From: Halococcus thailandensis JCM 13552
GTDB taxonomy: Archaea > Halobacteriota > Halobacteria > Halobacteriales > Halococcaceae
Reading direction: 5' to 3'
Length of the DNA: 64,000 bases
Assembly: GCF_000336715.1 (NCBI RefSeq)
Contig: NZ_AOMF01000146.1
Coordinates: forward strand, 18,652 to 82,651
Made by a program: the position numbers and the translations under genes. Of this stretch, positions 44,210-52,881 are shown piece by piece. A model generated the notes under the pieces. It was not told the origin of the DNA, made no database searches, and saw only the letters and a program-made list of their open reading frames with translations. The stretch's first letter is position 1, and each line of letters opens with the position of its first letter.

Positions 44210-45397
44210 ATGAACGGTAACGAGTTCGGTCGGCTCTTCCGGGTCACGACCTTCGGCGAGAGTCATGGCGAGGCGATGGGCGTCACGGTCTCGGGCTGCC
44301 CCGCGGGGCTGGAACTCGACGAGGAAGACGTCCAGCGCGAGCTCGACCGGCGCAAACCCGGCCAGTCACAGATCACGACCAGCCGTGGCGAGCCCGACGC
44401 CGTCTCGATCAAGAGCGGCACGCAGGACGGCTACACGACCGGAACACCGATCGGGATGATCATCCAGAACAAGGACGCTCGCTCGGGCAAGTACGAGCCG
44501 TTCATCACCGCGCCGCGACCCAGCCACGGCGATTTCACCTATTCGGCGAAGTTCGGCACCAGGAACTGGGGCGGCGGCGGGCGCTCCTCGGCCCGCGAGA
44601 CGGCTAACTGGGTCGCGGCGGGTGCGATCGCCAAGGAGATCCTCGCGAGCGAGGGTGTCGAGATCCGGGCGCACGTCAACCAGATCGGCGATATCGAGGC
44701 CCCTGACGTGAGCTTCGAGGCGATGGGCGAACACGTCGAGGAGAACGAGGTCCGGTGTGCCCATCCCGAAACCGCGGAGCGAATGCGCGAGCGCATCGAC
44801 GAGTACCAGGAGGAGGGCGATTCGATCGGCGGTGCCATCGAGTTCGAAATCCGGGGTGCGCCCCGCGGGCTCGGTGCGCCGCGGTTCGACTCGGTGCCGG
44901 CACGACTCGGGCAGGCGATGCTGAGCGTGCCCGCCGCGACGGGTTTCGAGTTCGGACTCGGCCGGGAGGCCCGACGCTATCGCGGCAGCGAGCGCAACGA
45001 GGACTGGGAGTTCGACGACGATGGCGATCCGATTCCCGTCGGCAACGACCACGGCGGACTCCAGGGCGGGATCACGACCGGTCAGCCGATCCGCGGCGAG
45101 GTCACCCTCCACGCACCGACCTCGATCCCGAAGCAACAGACCACCGTCGACTGGGAGACGGGCGAGGAGAAGGAAGCGCAGGTCATCGGCCGTCACGACC
45201 CCGTGCTCCCGCCGCGCGGCGTCCCGGTCGTCGAGGCGATGGCCGCGCTCACGATGGTCGACTTCATGCTGCTCGCCGGGCGCGTCAACCCCGATCGCCT
45301 GGACGGCGACGCCGGCGAGTACGACACCGACTATCACCCATCGAGTCCCGAGAACGATCCCGACGCGCCGACGAGCGCCGAGCCGACCGAGGACTGA
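44210..45397 (+). CDS. aroC: Chorismate synthase
   Basis: A 395-residue chorismate synthase: GNEFGRLFRVTTFGESHGEA is the N-terminal signature, GGGGRSSARETANWVAAGAI the second, and NDHGGLQGGITTGQPIRGEV the FMN-binding region. FMN-dependent anti-elimination of EPSP. Its C-terminal 50 residues form an acidic tail. Convergent with a small membrane protein whose stop directly follows. Confidence 0.95.
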   Translation: MNGNEFGRLFRVTTFGESHGEAMGVTVSGCPAGLELDEEDVQRELDRRKPGQSQITTSRGEPDAVSIKSGTQDGYTTGTPIGMIIQNKDARSGKYEPFITAPRPSHGDFTYSAKFGTRNWGGGGRSSARETANWVAAGAIAKEILASEGVEIRAHVNQIGDIEAPDVSFEAMGEHVEENEVRCAHPETAERMRERIDEYQEEGDSIGGAIEFEIRGAPRGLGAPRFDSVPARLGQAMLSVPAATGFEFGLGREARRYRGSERNEDWEFDDDGDPIPVGNDHGGLQGGITTGQPIRGEVTLHAPTSIPKQQTTVDWETGEEKEAQVIGRHDPVLPPRGVPVVEAMAALTMVDFMLLAGRVNPDRLDGDAGEYDTDYHPSSPENDPDAPTSAEPTED

Positions 45398-45595
45398 TTA
45401 CCAGTAGGGGTTCGACAGCCATCGCCGCGAGCGCGCGCCGACAGCACTCATCGCGACGAGGGCGACGATCACCAGCGCGAGCACGGCGATCGTCGTCGGT
45501 GCGAGCGCGTTCAGCACGAGGACGGCGAGGCTACCGATTGCTGCGAGGGCGACGAGCAGTGTGACGACTCCGGCGAGCAGCCGTGAGAGCCACAT
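45398..45595 (-). CDS. Small two-helix membrane protein
   Basis: A 65-residue protein with two hydrophobic helices (6-30 and 33-52) and basic flanks (ARSRRWLSNPYW). Not recognised. Good codon usage, a conserved-looking basic-aromatic tail and tight convergence with aroC make it a plausible gene. Confidence 0.5.
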   Translation of the reverse strand: MWLSRLLAGVVTLLVALAAIGSLAVLVLNALAPTTIAVLALVIVALVAMSAVGARSRRWLSNPYW

Positions 45596-45751
45596 CTCAG
45601 GCGCCCCGTGATCGTTCGTCGCGGTCGTCGCCGTCGGTACGATCGACAGTGGTGTTCATCCGTGGGAACGAGTGACAGCGCCGGGGTGAATAAACCCGCG
45701 ATCGGACGGGCGAGCCACGGCGTTCAAGAGCGCCGCGCGCCGAGTGCGTCC

Positions 45752-46495
45752 ATGACCACCGTCGCCGTCCTCTGTGACGCGCCGAGCGAGGGCGTTCTGG
45801 CCGACCTCGCGTCGTCGACGCCGCTCACCGAGGGCGAGACCGCCGATCTCTACGCCGCGATGTGCGCCGACGTGTTCCGCGCCGTCGAGACGAGCGCGAG
45901 CGACCTGCTCGTCAACTACCGCCCGGACGAGTCCGGCGAGCCCGAGGCGGAGCTCCGCGCGCTCGCCGATGCCGCGCTCGAAGACCCGGATGGTGTGCGC
46001 TACGAGACGCAGGCCGGCTCGACGTTCGCGGGTCGCATCGGTAACACGATCACGCACTTGCTCGAAAGCGAGGAGGAGAGCTCGGCGATGGCCGTCGAGC
46101 CGACTGCTCCGTTCCTCACACGCGGCGTCATCGACGGGCTGATGATGAAACTCCGCCGGAGCGACGTCGTGCTCGGTCCCACCTCGGAAGGCCGGGTCTA
46201 CGCCGCCGGCTTCTCCGCACCGATCGACTTCGAGGAGGCCTACACGCCACCGGCGGTCGAGACGCTCACCGCGCGCGCGAACGATGCCGGGCTCGACGTC
46301 GACTACGGGCCGATGACCGCCGTGATCGAGACGGGCACGGACCTCGCGGGCGCGCTCGCATTCGTCCGTGCACGTGATCGGGCCGGGCGCGAGGTGCCCC
46401 AGCACACTGCCGCGTGTCTCGGCGATCTGGACGTGACGCTCGTCGAGGCAGACGGCGACCTCTCCTTGCGGAAAGCGGACACCGACAGCCCTTAG
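45752..46495 (+). CDS. DUF2064-like nucleotidyl/glycosyltransferase-fold protein
   Basis: A 247-residue protein from ATG 45752. VLCDAPSEGVLADLASSTPLTEGETADLY and LYAAMCADVFRAVETSA resemble the DUF2064/TIGR04282 glycosyltransferase-like family start. VVLGPTSEGRVYAAGF corresponds to the family's GPxxDGGYxLIG, but the acidic pair is not present here, so activity may be altered. The next feature is tRNA-Ser. Role unknown. Confidence 0.65.
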   Translation: MTTVAVLCDAPSEGVLADLASSTPLTEGETADLYAAMCADVFRAVETSASDLLVNYRPDESGEPEAELRALADAALEDPDGVRYETQAGSTFAGRIGNTITHLLESEEESSAMAVEPTAPFLTRGVIDGLMMKLRRSDVVLGPTSEGRVYAAGFSAPIDFEEAYTPPAVETLTARANDAGLDVDYGPMTAVIETGTDLAGALAFVRARDRAGREVPQHTAACLGDLDVTLVEADGDLSLRKADTDSP

Positions 46496-46521
46496 ACGCC
46501 CGCGGAGATAGTCGTGGCTGT

Positions 46522-46604
46522 GGTGGGGTGGCAGAGTGGACGATTGCGCCTGTCTTGAAAACAGGTGGCCGATGGCCTCATGGGTTCGAATCCCATCCCC
46601 ACCG
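46522..46604 (+). tRNA. tRNA-Ser (TGA)
   Basis: Acceptor GGTGGGG with CCCCACC, D arm GCAG-AGTGG, anticodon stem CCTGT/ACAGG around CTTGAAA (anticodon TGA), a long variable arm (TGGCCGATGGCCTC) and T arm GGGTTCGAATCCC. Class II tRNA as expected for Ser. No intron. The last 22 bases recur 135 bases downstream. Confidence 0.95.
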
Positions 46605-46717
46605 TTTCCGAGCGAACTATCCTGCGAGCGCCTCGTGCGCGAGCAACCGCGTGAGCGAGTGAAACGAGTACGTGGGATTCGAAGCAGAGAGTGGAGCGAA
46701 CGGAGTGAAACGACCGT

Positions 46718-46739
46718 GGTTCGAATCCCATCCCCACCG
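46718..46739 (+). repeat. Second copy of the tRNA-Ser 3' end (att-like direct repeat)
   Basis: The 22 bases at 46718-46739 are identical to tRNA-Ser 46583-46604 (GGTTCGAATCCCATCCCCAC plus CG). The 113 bases between are GC-rich palindromic words (GAGCGAACGGAGTGAAACGA) with no gene. This is what attL/attR leave after loss of an integrated element, or it reflects the same process that duplicated the elp3 end. Confidence 0.75.
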
Positions 46740-46801
46740 CGTTTCTCGCGATCGAACGGTGAGCAGCAACGCTTTTGCGGCGACCGAACGGGTTTTGAGA
46801 C

Positions 46802-47122
46802 ATGGCCGACTGGCCCCACGACCCCGACGGCGAGGAAGGGAGCGAAGGGATGCGCAAGTACGGACAGGCAGTCATCGCGAAGAAGGTCGACGAGCACGAG
46901 GACTTCCCGCTCGACGTATCGGCGTTCGTCGACGAACACGGCGACGATCCCATTCGTCTGAACCACGAGCGGGTCGTCAGCCTGGCGGAGATCTTCGATA
47001 ACGTCGACAGCGACGAGATCGAGGACATCCAGACGATGCATCAGCGGGTCGGCGAGACGATGCGCGAAAACGGCTACTGGGAGTACGACGCCGACACTGA
47101 GGGTCCCGGTACCGAAGCCTGA
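46802..47122 (+). CDS. DUF5785 family protein
   Basis: A 106-residue acidic protein: MADWPHDPDGEEGSEGMRKY, then GQAVIAKKVDEHEDFPLDVS. I recognise it as a small haloarchaea-specific family (DUF5785) of unknown function. Alpha-helical, soluble. Next gene is 50 bases downstream. Confidence 0.75.
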   Translation: MADWPHDPDGEEGSEGMRKYGQAVIAKKVDEHEDFPLDVSAFVDEHGDDPIRLNHERVVSLAEIFDNVDSDEIEDIQTMHQRVGETMRENGYWEYDADTEGPGTEA

Positions 47123-47172
47123 CGGCCGGCGCGGACGAAAGCACCTAAGCGCCGTCGGCTGGATGGACGTGC

Positions 47173-48606
47173 ATGACCGGCGGCACCGACTCCACACGTC
47201 ACTCCGCCGGCCTCTTCTCGCTCCGACGCGTTCTCGCGATCGGCTGGGTGACGCTCACCACTGTCGTCTTCTGCAACGTCCTCATCAAGTTCGTCGATCG
47301 CCAGCTGCTCGGCGCGAACACACGGATTCCGACGTTCTGGCCGCTCAGCAAGTTCACCCTCCGCATCGAGCGAATTCCCCTGCCCGACGCGCCGATCCTC
47401 GCCGTCGTGGCGATCGCGGTCTTCCTCGTCGCGACCGTCTACCTGCTCCGCACCGATCGCAACTCCGTCGTGCCGGTCATCGTCGCCGGCATCGCGCTTC
47501 TCGTGCTCACGACGCTCACCCACGGTGTCGGACCGGGGCTGCTCAGACCCCTCTCGGCACCGGGTAGCTACGAACGGGCGGCCATCGGCATCGCCGACCC
47601 CGGCGGCTACTACGAGGCCGCCGTCACCGTCGCCGATCCGATCCGATTCCTCGAAACGTTCGAACAGCAACAGCTGAGCCTCCCGTTACACGCACGTACG
47701 CACCCGCCAGGGGCGGTGTTCACTTTCTACCTCTTCGAACTGTTGCTCCCGTCGTCACTCGCGGTCTCGCTGGTCGTCGGTACGCTCTCGCTCGCGCTCG
47801 CGGCGCTGCTCCTCTTTCGACTGCTCGAAACGTACTACCCGCGCGACGTCGCGCAGTTCACGACCTTCCTGTTCGTCCTGCTGCCGGCCGTCCAGATCTA
47901 CGCGCTGACGACGCTCGACATCGTCATCACGGTCGTGCTGCTCGGGGCGATCTACTGCTTCACGCGCGAGTCACGGCTCCTCGCGGCGCTCGGCACGCTC
48001 GCGTGCGTCTTCGTCGCCTCGACACAGACGTTCGTCTTCGTCTTCATCCTTCCCGTGCTCGCCGCCTACGCTGCCATCCGCCCCGCGAAACGCCGTCCGT
48101 TCGTGGTCGTGCTCGTCGGATTGCTCGGTGCCTACACCCTGCTCGCGGTCGTCTTCGACTTCAACTACCTCAGTTCGTTCGCCGCCGCCTCCCAACAACA
48201 GAACCCCGGCGGCTTCCTCCTGTTCGCCGAACCGCTGCGCTATCTCTACACTCGCATCGAGGACGTCGCCGAGATCGCACTGTTCTTCACACCTTATCTG
48301 GGACTGCTGGCGATCGCCGGCACACGCGTCCTCTGGCAGGGCGCACGCGGCCGCAGCACGCACGATCGCGAACCGCTCGTGCTGTTCGCCGCCGCCGTCG
48401 TCTCGATTCTGGGCCTGTTCGCCGGCGGCGTCTACCACACCGGCGAGACCGCCCGCGGCGTGCTCTTTCTCTATCCGTTCCTCCTCCTCCCGGTCGCCGC
48501 CGCACTCCGCGCGACGAACGCTGCACGAGCACGGCGGACACTGCTCGCCGCGGCGGTGTTCGGCCAGACACTGCTGATGCAACTGATCGGCGACTACTGG
48601 TGGTAG
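47173..48606 (+). CDS. GT-C-like polytopic membrane protein
   Basis: A 477-residue protein with about 11 helices. A long outside loop (about 130-180) ends in LHARTHPPGAVFTFYLFELL; the THPPG motif at a helix start is typical of membrane glycosyltransferases (ArnT/DUF2029-like). No Asp-Asp motif is seen in the first loop, so the catalytic acid is uncertain. It probably modifies surface glycans. Stop is followed directly by repeat D. Confidence 0.6.
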   Translation: MTGGTDSTRHSAGLFSLRRVLAIGWVTLTTVVFCNVLIKFVDRQLLGANTRIPTFWPLSKFTLRIERIPLPDAPILAVVAIAVFLVATVYLLRTDRNSVVPVIVAGIALLVLTTLTHGVGPGLLRPLSAPGSYERAAIGIADPGGYYEAAVTVADPIRFLETFEQQQLSLPLHARTHPPGAVFTFYLFELLLPSSLAVSLVVGTLSLALAALLLFRLLETYYPRDVAQFTTFLFVLLPAVQIYALTTLDIVITVVLLGAIYCFTRESRLLAALGTLACVFVASTQTFVFVFILPVLAAYAAIRPAKRRPFVVVLVGLLGAYTLLAVVFDFNYLSSFAAASQQQNPGGFLLFAEPLRYLYTRIEDVAEIALFFTPYLGLLAIAGTRVLWQGARGRSTHDREPLVLFAAAVVSILGLFAGGVYHTGETARGVLFLYPFLLLPVAAALRATNAARARRTLLAAAVFGQTLLMQLIGDYWW

Positions 48607-48983
48607 AGCCCCACTTTCTTAGACGGGGGCGTCGCGCGCTCGTTTCACTCGCGCGCTCAACCCCCGTCCAAAAACCTGGACGAAAAACACCTGCTCACTC
48701 GGCCTCCGGCCTCGTTCGCAGTGTTCTCGTGAACGACCGCAGGGAGTGAACGAGAGCCAGAGAGACGGTTCGCGTCTCTCGTGATCCGCGCTCACTCCGC
48801 ACCGCGACAGCCCACATACCTCCCCAACCGATTCGTTCGCTCCCTCCGGTCGCTCACTCATCCACCGTCAGAGCTTCGCTCTGACGAGCCTGCACTCGCC
48901 GTGCTCGTGCAGACCTCGCACAGTGTTCGCGCTCGATGCTCACTTCGTTCGCACACGAGCGCGAGCGCGCGCCACAACAACCG
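48607..48983 (-). repeat. Dispersed hairpin element, copy D (reverse orientation)
   Basis: Read on the minus strand it starts with CGGTTGTTGTGGCGCGC (48983-48967), has the 29-base block identical to A (48835-48807), the 29-base hairpin module identical to E (48893-48865), then TTTTTCG TCCAGGTTTTTG (core 48669-48680) and a long stem with arms GACGGGGG/CCCCCGTC, ending AAGAAAGTGG. It fills the whole gap between the GT-C-like and GH15 genes. No gene seen in 48607-49010. Confidence 0.75.
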
Positions 48984-49010
48984 CCAGCCATCCCAATTCG
49001 AATATCCGCC

Positions 49011-50858
49011 TCAACTGGTCCCATCGGGTGCGTCGACACCGATCGGGGTCGGCGTTCGGGGGTCTGCACCCTCACTGACGTAGATGGCGCTGTTGATGAG
49101 ACCGAGATGGCTGAACGCCTGCGGGAAGTTGCCCCGCTGTTCGCCGGTCTCGCCGTCGACCTGCTCGGCGAACAGGCCGATCGAGGTCGCGTGTTCGAGC
49201 ACATCCGTGTAGAGTTCCCGGGCCTCCTCGTGGCGGCCAGCCAGCGCGAGCGCGTCGACCAGCCAGAACGAGCAGAGCACGAACGGGTTCTCCTCGCCGT
49301 CGAGCCCGTCGTCGGTGTCGTAGCGATAGACGAGCCCCTCGTCGGTCGCGAGATGGTCCTGGACCGCCTCGATCGTCCCGAGAATCCGGTCGTCGTCCGG
49401 TTCGAGAAAGCCGACGACCGGAAGACGGAGCAGTGAGGCGTCGACGTTGTCGGTCTCGAACGAGCGGGTGAAACTCCCCATCTCCTCGTCGTAGCCCTCG
49501 TCGAGCACGCGCTCTTCGATCTCGGCGCGGACGGCCTCCCATTCATCGATGGGGGCCTCGTAGTCGGTCGCCTCGGCCATCGTCAGCGCCCGATCGATGG
49601 CCGCCCAGCACATCACCTTCGAGTAGACGAACTGCTTGGGATCGACGCGGTCCTCCCAGATCCCGTAGCCCGGCTTGTCCCAGACCTCGCAGACGTGATC
49701 GATGACGTCACGCAGCACCGTCCAGTTCTCCTCGGAGAGAGTTTCGCTATACTGGGTCGTCTCGTGGATCGCCAGGACGAGTTCGCCGTAGACGTCGAGC
49801 TGGCGCTGGTCGCCCGCCGCGTTGCCGATACGCACCGGCGAGGAGTGGCGATAACCTTCGAGATGGTCGAGCTCCTCCTCGTCGGGGAGTTCCTCACCGT
49901 CGACGCCGTAGAAGGGCTGTTCGACCCGGCCGGACTCGCCCTCCGCGATCCGAGCGAGACACTCTGCGAAGAAATCCTCGACCTCGGTTGCGTGGCCGAG
50001 TTCGTGGAGCGCCTGCACGGTGAACGCCGCATCACGGATCCAGTTGAACCGGTAGTCCCAGTTGCGCTCGCCGCCGATCGTCTCCGGCAGCGAGGTCGTC
50101 GGCGCGGCGGCGATGGCGCTGGTCTCGCGGCGCATCAACAGTTTGAGCACGAGCTCCGAGCGGATGACGAGTTCGTGCCACGGCCCGTAGAACAGACAGC
50201 GCTCGGAGTCCGTACAGTGGTGGGCCCAGCCCTTCCAGAACTGGGTCGTCGCCTCCAGCATCGCCGCCGCTTCATCGTCGTCGAGTCGTCCGCGCTCGCC
50301 GTACTGGCAGACGAACCAGACGGTATCGCCCTCGTCGAGCGTGATGGTCCCCGTCGCCGTCGAACCGTCGGTATCGAGCGCGACCGGACTCTGGCAGAAC
50401 AGTTCCTCGTCGTTGCCGGTCGCGAGCACGCCACCGTCGACCGCTTCGACGGTCGTCTCGGCGCGCGCGTAGTCGAAGCGCGGCGCGAGTTCGACGTCGA
50501 GTTCGATCGATCCTTCACCGCATTCGACACGTCGGTAGAGTGCGTGCTCGGCGGTATCGAGGGTCTGCTGCTCGCCGACGATCGGCATGAAGTCGGTGAG
50601 GGTTGCCGTGCCCCGGCTGGTCTCGAGGCACGTTTCGAGCACGTTCGTCCGCTCGACGTACTCCTGTTCGCTCTCGAACTCGTCGGCGGGCTGGATCGCG
50701 AACTCACCACCGATTTCGGGATCCAGGATGCCGGCGAAGACGCTCGGCGATTCGGTATGTGGGAGACACCACCAGTCGACCGTCCCGTCGCGCCCGACCA
50801 GCGCGCAGGTTTCGAGATTGCCGACGACACCGTAGTCGCCGATCGGCAAGAAATCCAT
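49011..50858 (-). CDS. Glycoside hydrolase family 15 (glucoamylase/trehalase-like)
   Basis: A 615-residue GH15 protein from ATG 50858 (MDFLPIGDYGVVGNLETCAL). The upstream open frame continues across the next gene and is not credible. N-terminal beta-sandwich super-domain, then (alpha/alpha)6 barrel with GGERNWDYRFNWIRDAAFTV (about 258-277), the GH15 substrate signature. Cytoplasmic (no signal). It hydrolyses alpha-glucosides such as trehalose or maltodextrins; the exact sugar is unknown. Confidence 0.9.
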   Translation of the reverse strand: MDFLPIGDYGVVGNLETCALVGRDGTVDWWCLPHTESPSVFAGILDPEIGGEFAIQPADEFESEQEYVERTNVLETCLETSRGTATLTDFMPIVGEQQTLDTAEHALYRRVECGEGSIELDVELAPRFDYARAETTVEAVDGGVLATGNDEELFCQSPVALDTDGSTATGTITLDEGDTVWFVCQYGERGRLDDDEAAAMLEATTQFWKGWAHHCTDSERCLFYGPWHELVIRSELVLKLLMRRETSAIAAAPTTSLPETIGGERNWDYRFNWIRDAAFTVQALHELGHATEVEDFFAECLARIAEGESGRVEQPFYGVDGEELPDEEELDHLEGYRHSSPVRIGNAAGDQRQLDVYGELVLAIHETTQYSETLSEENWTVLRDVIDHVCEVWDKPGYGIWEDRVDPKQFVYSKVMCWAAIDRALTMAEATDYEAPIDEWEAVRAEIEERVLDEGYDEEMGSFTRSFETDNVDASLLRLPVVGFLEPDDDRILGTIEAVQDHLATDEGLVYRYDTDDGLDGEENPFVLCSFWLVDALALAGRHEEARELYTDVLEHATSIGLFAEQVDGETGEQRGNFPQAFSHLGLINSAIYVSEGADPRTPTPIGVDAPDGTS

Positions 50859-50939
50859 ACGTGTCTCTCCGGTGGCGGCTTCATAACGCTCCCGCACGTG
50901 AGACGCCATCGTTTTGTCGGCTACACCCGAATTTCCGTT

Positions 50940-52097
50940 ATGGATCCGGATCTCTCCGCGCTCGACGCGGAACTCGCCGACCACGACGCCGATGGCTACC
51001 TGCTCGATGCCGATTCCGACGATCCCGACCAGCGCTATCTCTCGGGATTCGTCGCACCCGATCCCTTCGTGACGCTCTACGACGGCGACACCCACCTCCT
51101 CGTCTCGGCGCTCGAATACGGCCGTGCGAAAACCGAGAGCCGCGCCGCGACCGTCTCCCGACACGCCGACTACGCCGACGACGCCGGCGGGCGCGAGGCG
51201 GATACTGAGATACTCGAACGATTTCTCGACGATCACGACATCGACTCGCTGCTCGTCCCGGAGCGGTTCCCGGTCGGAACCGCCGACGGGCTCCGCGAGC
51301 AGGGCATCGACGTGACCGTCGAGGACGACGGCATTCTCGTCGACATCCGCGCGGTCAAGACCGACGAGGAGATCGAGAAGGTCAGAGACGCCCAGCAGGT
51401 CAACGAGCGTGCGATGGTCGCCGCCGAGAACGCCATCCAGGGAGCCGACGTCGAGAACGGCCACCTCGTCGCCGACGGCGAACCGCTCACCTCCGAGCGC
51501 GTCAAGACCGCCGTCGAGACGACGCTGCTCCAGCATGGCTACACCTCCGGCGAGACGATCGTCGCCGGCGGTGCCGACGCCGCCGACCCGCACAACGACG
51601 GCAGCGGCCCCCTCGCCGCCGGCGAACCGATCATCGTCGACATCTTCCCCAAGAGCACCGACACGGGCTATCACGCCGACATGACCAGGACGTTCGTGAA
51701 GGGTGAACCGAGCGAGCGCGCCGAGGAGTGGTACGATCTCTCGAAGGAGGCGCTCGACGCGGCGCTCGACGTCGTCGAACCCGGTGTGACGGGCGAAGAA
51801 GTCCACGACGCGGTCTGTGACGTCTACGAGGACGCCGGCGAGCCGACGCTGCGCGACGACCCCGAAACCGAGACGGGGTTCATCCACGGAACCGGTCACG
51901 GCGTCGGGCTCGCAGTCCACGAGCTGCCGAGTCTGAGTTTCGAGGGCGGCGAGCTCGAAGCGGGCAACGTCATCACGATCGAGCCCGGGCTCTACGATCC
52001 GGAGGTCGGGGGCGTGCGCGTCGAGGACTTCGTACTCGTCACCGACGACGGCTACGAGAACCTCACCGACTACCCGAAGCGCCTCCGCGTCGAGTAG
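50940..52097 (+). CDS. M24 family Xaa-Pro aminopeptidase/dipeptidase
   Basis: A 385-residue M24 peptidase from ATG 50940. The N-terminal creatinase-like domain (1-130) precedes the pita-bread domain with metal ligands in IIVDIFPKS, GYHADMTRTFVKG, FIHGTGHGVGLAVHE, ITIEPGLYDP and VRVEDFVLV (Asp, Asp, His, Glu, Glu). Cleaves after/at proline in peptides. The 81-base gap to the divergent GH15 gene must hold both promoters. Confidence 0.92.
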   Translation: MDPDLSALDAELADHDADGYLLDADSDDPDQRYLSGFVAPDPFVTLYDGDTHLLVSALEYGRAKTESRAATVSRHADYADDAGGREADTEILERFLDDHDIDSLLVPERFPVGTADGLREQGIDVTVEDDGILVDIRAVKTDEEIEKVRDAQQVNERAMVAAENAIQGADVENGHLVADGEPLTSERVKTAVETTLLQHGYTSGETIVAGGADAADPHNDGSGPLAAGEPIIVDIFPKSTDTGYHADMTRTFVKGEPSERAEEWYDLSKEALDAALDVVEPGVTGEEVHDAVCDVYEDAGEPTLRDDPETETGFIHGTGHGVGLAVHELPSLSFEGGELEAGNVITIEPGLYDPEVGGVRVEDFVLVTDDGYENLTDYPKRLRVE

Positions 52098-52146
52098 TCG
52101 GGGTCCACTCGAAGGGGCTTTTGCCAGCCGCTTGCAACAGCGCACA

Positions 52147-52881
52147 ATGACCCTTCTCGTCGTCGGCGCGGGCACGATGGGCGAGTGGTTCGCCCGCACG
52201 CTCGCCGAAACGACCACAGTCACCCTCGCCGATACCGACCCCGAGAGCGCCGCCGCAGTCGCCGACCGCCTCGACGCGCGGTCGGTGGCGCTCGACACCG
52301 ACGAACGGTTCGACACCGTCTGTTTCGCCGTGCCGATGCCGGCGGTCGAAGCGGCCATCGCCGAGCACGCGCCAAAGGCCGAGCGCGCCGTGATCGACGT
52401 CACCGGGAGCATGGCCAAGCCGATCGAGGCGATGCGAACGCACGCACCCGATCGCGAACGGCTGAGCCTCCACCCTCTGTTCGCGCCCGAAAACGCCCCC
52501 GGACGGATCGCGACGGTCGCCGACGCGACCGGCCCGGCGACCGACGAGGTTCGCGCGGCGCTGGCCACCGAAAACGAACCTTTCGAGACGACGCCCGAGG
52601 AGCACGATCGGGCGATGGAGACGGTTCAGGCCGGCGCGCACGCGGCCGTGCTCGCCTACGGGCTCGCTGCCGAGGACGTCCGTGAGGAGTTTCACACCCC
52701 TATCTCCGGCCCACTCAATGATCTCGCGAGCCAGGTACTGTCGGGATCACCGCGGGTCTACGCCGAGGTCCAAGAGCGATTCGACGGCGCAGAGGCGGTC
52801 GCCGAGGCCGCGGAGCAAATCGCTACGGCCGACGGGGCGGGTGTCGAGGAACTGTACCGCGAGGCGCGCGAGCGACGATGA
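52147..52881 (+). CDS. tyrA: Prephenate dehydrogenase
   Basis: A 244-residue protein from ATG 52147: MTLLVVGAGTMGEWFARTLA is the NAD-binding start; DVTGSMAKPIEAM and LSLHPLFAPENAPGRIA match TyrA (catalytic His in SLHPLFAP). No ACT or chorismate mutase domain. Produces 4-hydroxyphenylpyruvate for tyrosine. Its stop overlaps the start of the next gene by four bases. Confidence 0.88.
   Translation: MTLLVVGAGTMGEWFARTLAETTTVTLADTDPESAAAVADRLDARSVALDTDERFDTVCFAVPMPAVEAAIAEHAPKAERAVIDVTGSMAKPIEAMRTHAPDRERLSLHPLFAPENAPGRIATVADATGPATDEVRAALATENEPFETTPEEHDRAMETVQAGAHAAVLAYGLAAEDVREEFHTPISGPLNDLASQVLSGSPRVYAEVQERFDGAEAVAEAAEQIATADGAGVEELYREARERR

Noticed and set aside
46605-46717. Prophage or plasmid cargo between the two tRNA-Ser 3' ends
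   Set aside because: Only 113 bases of palindromic sequence; no integrase or other gene, so at most a scar.
50859-52568. Long upstream extension of the GH15 frame
   Set aside because: It runs over the M24 peptidase gene and lacks any GH15 similarity; the family start is MDFLPIGDYG at 50858.
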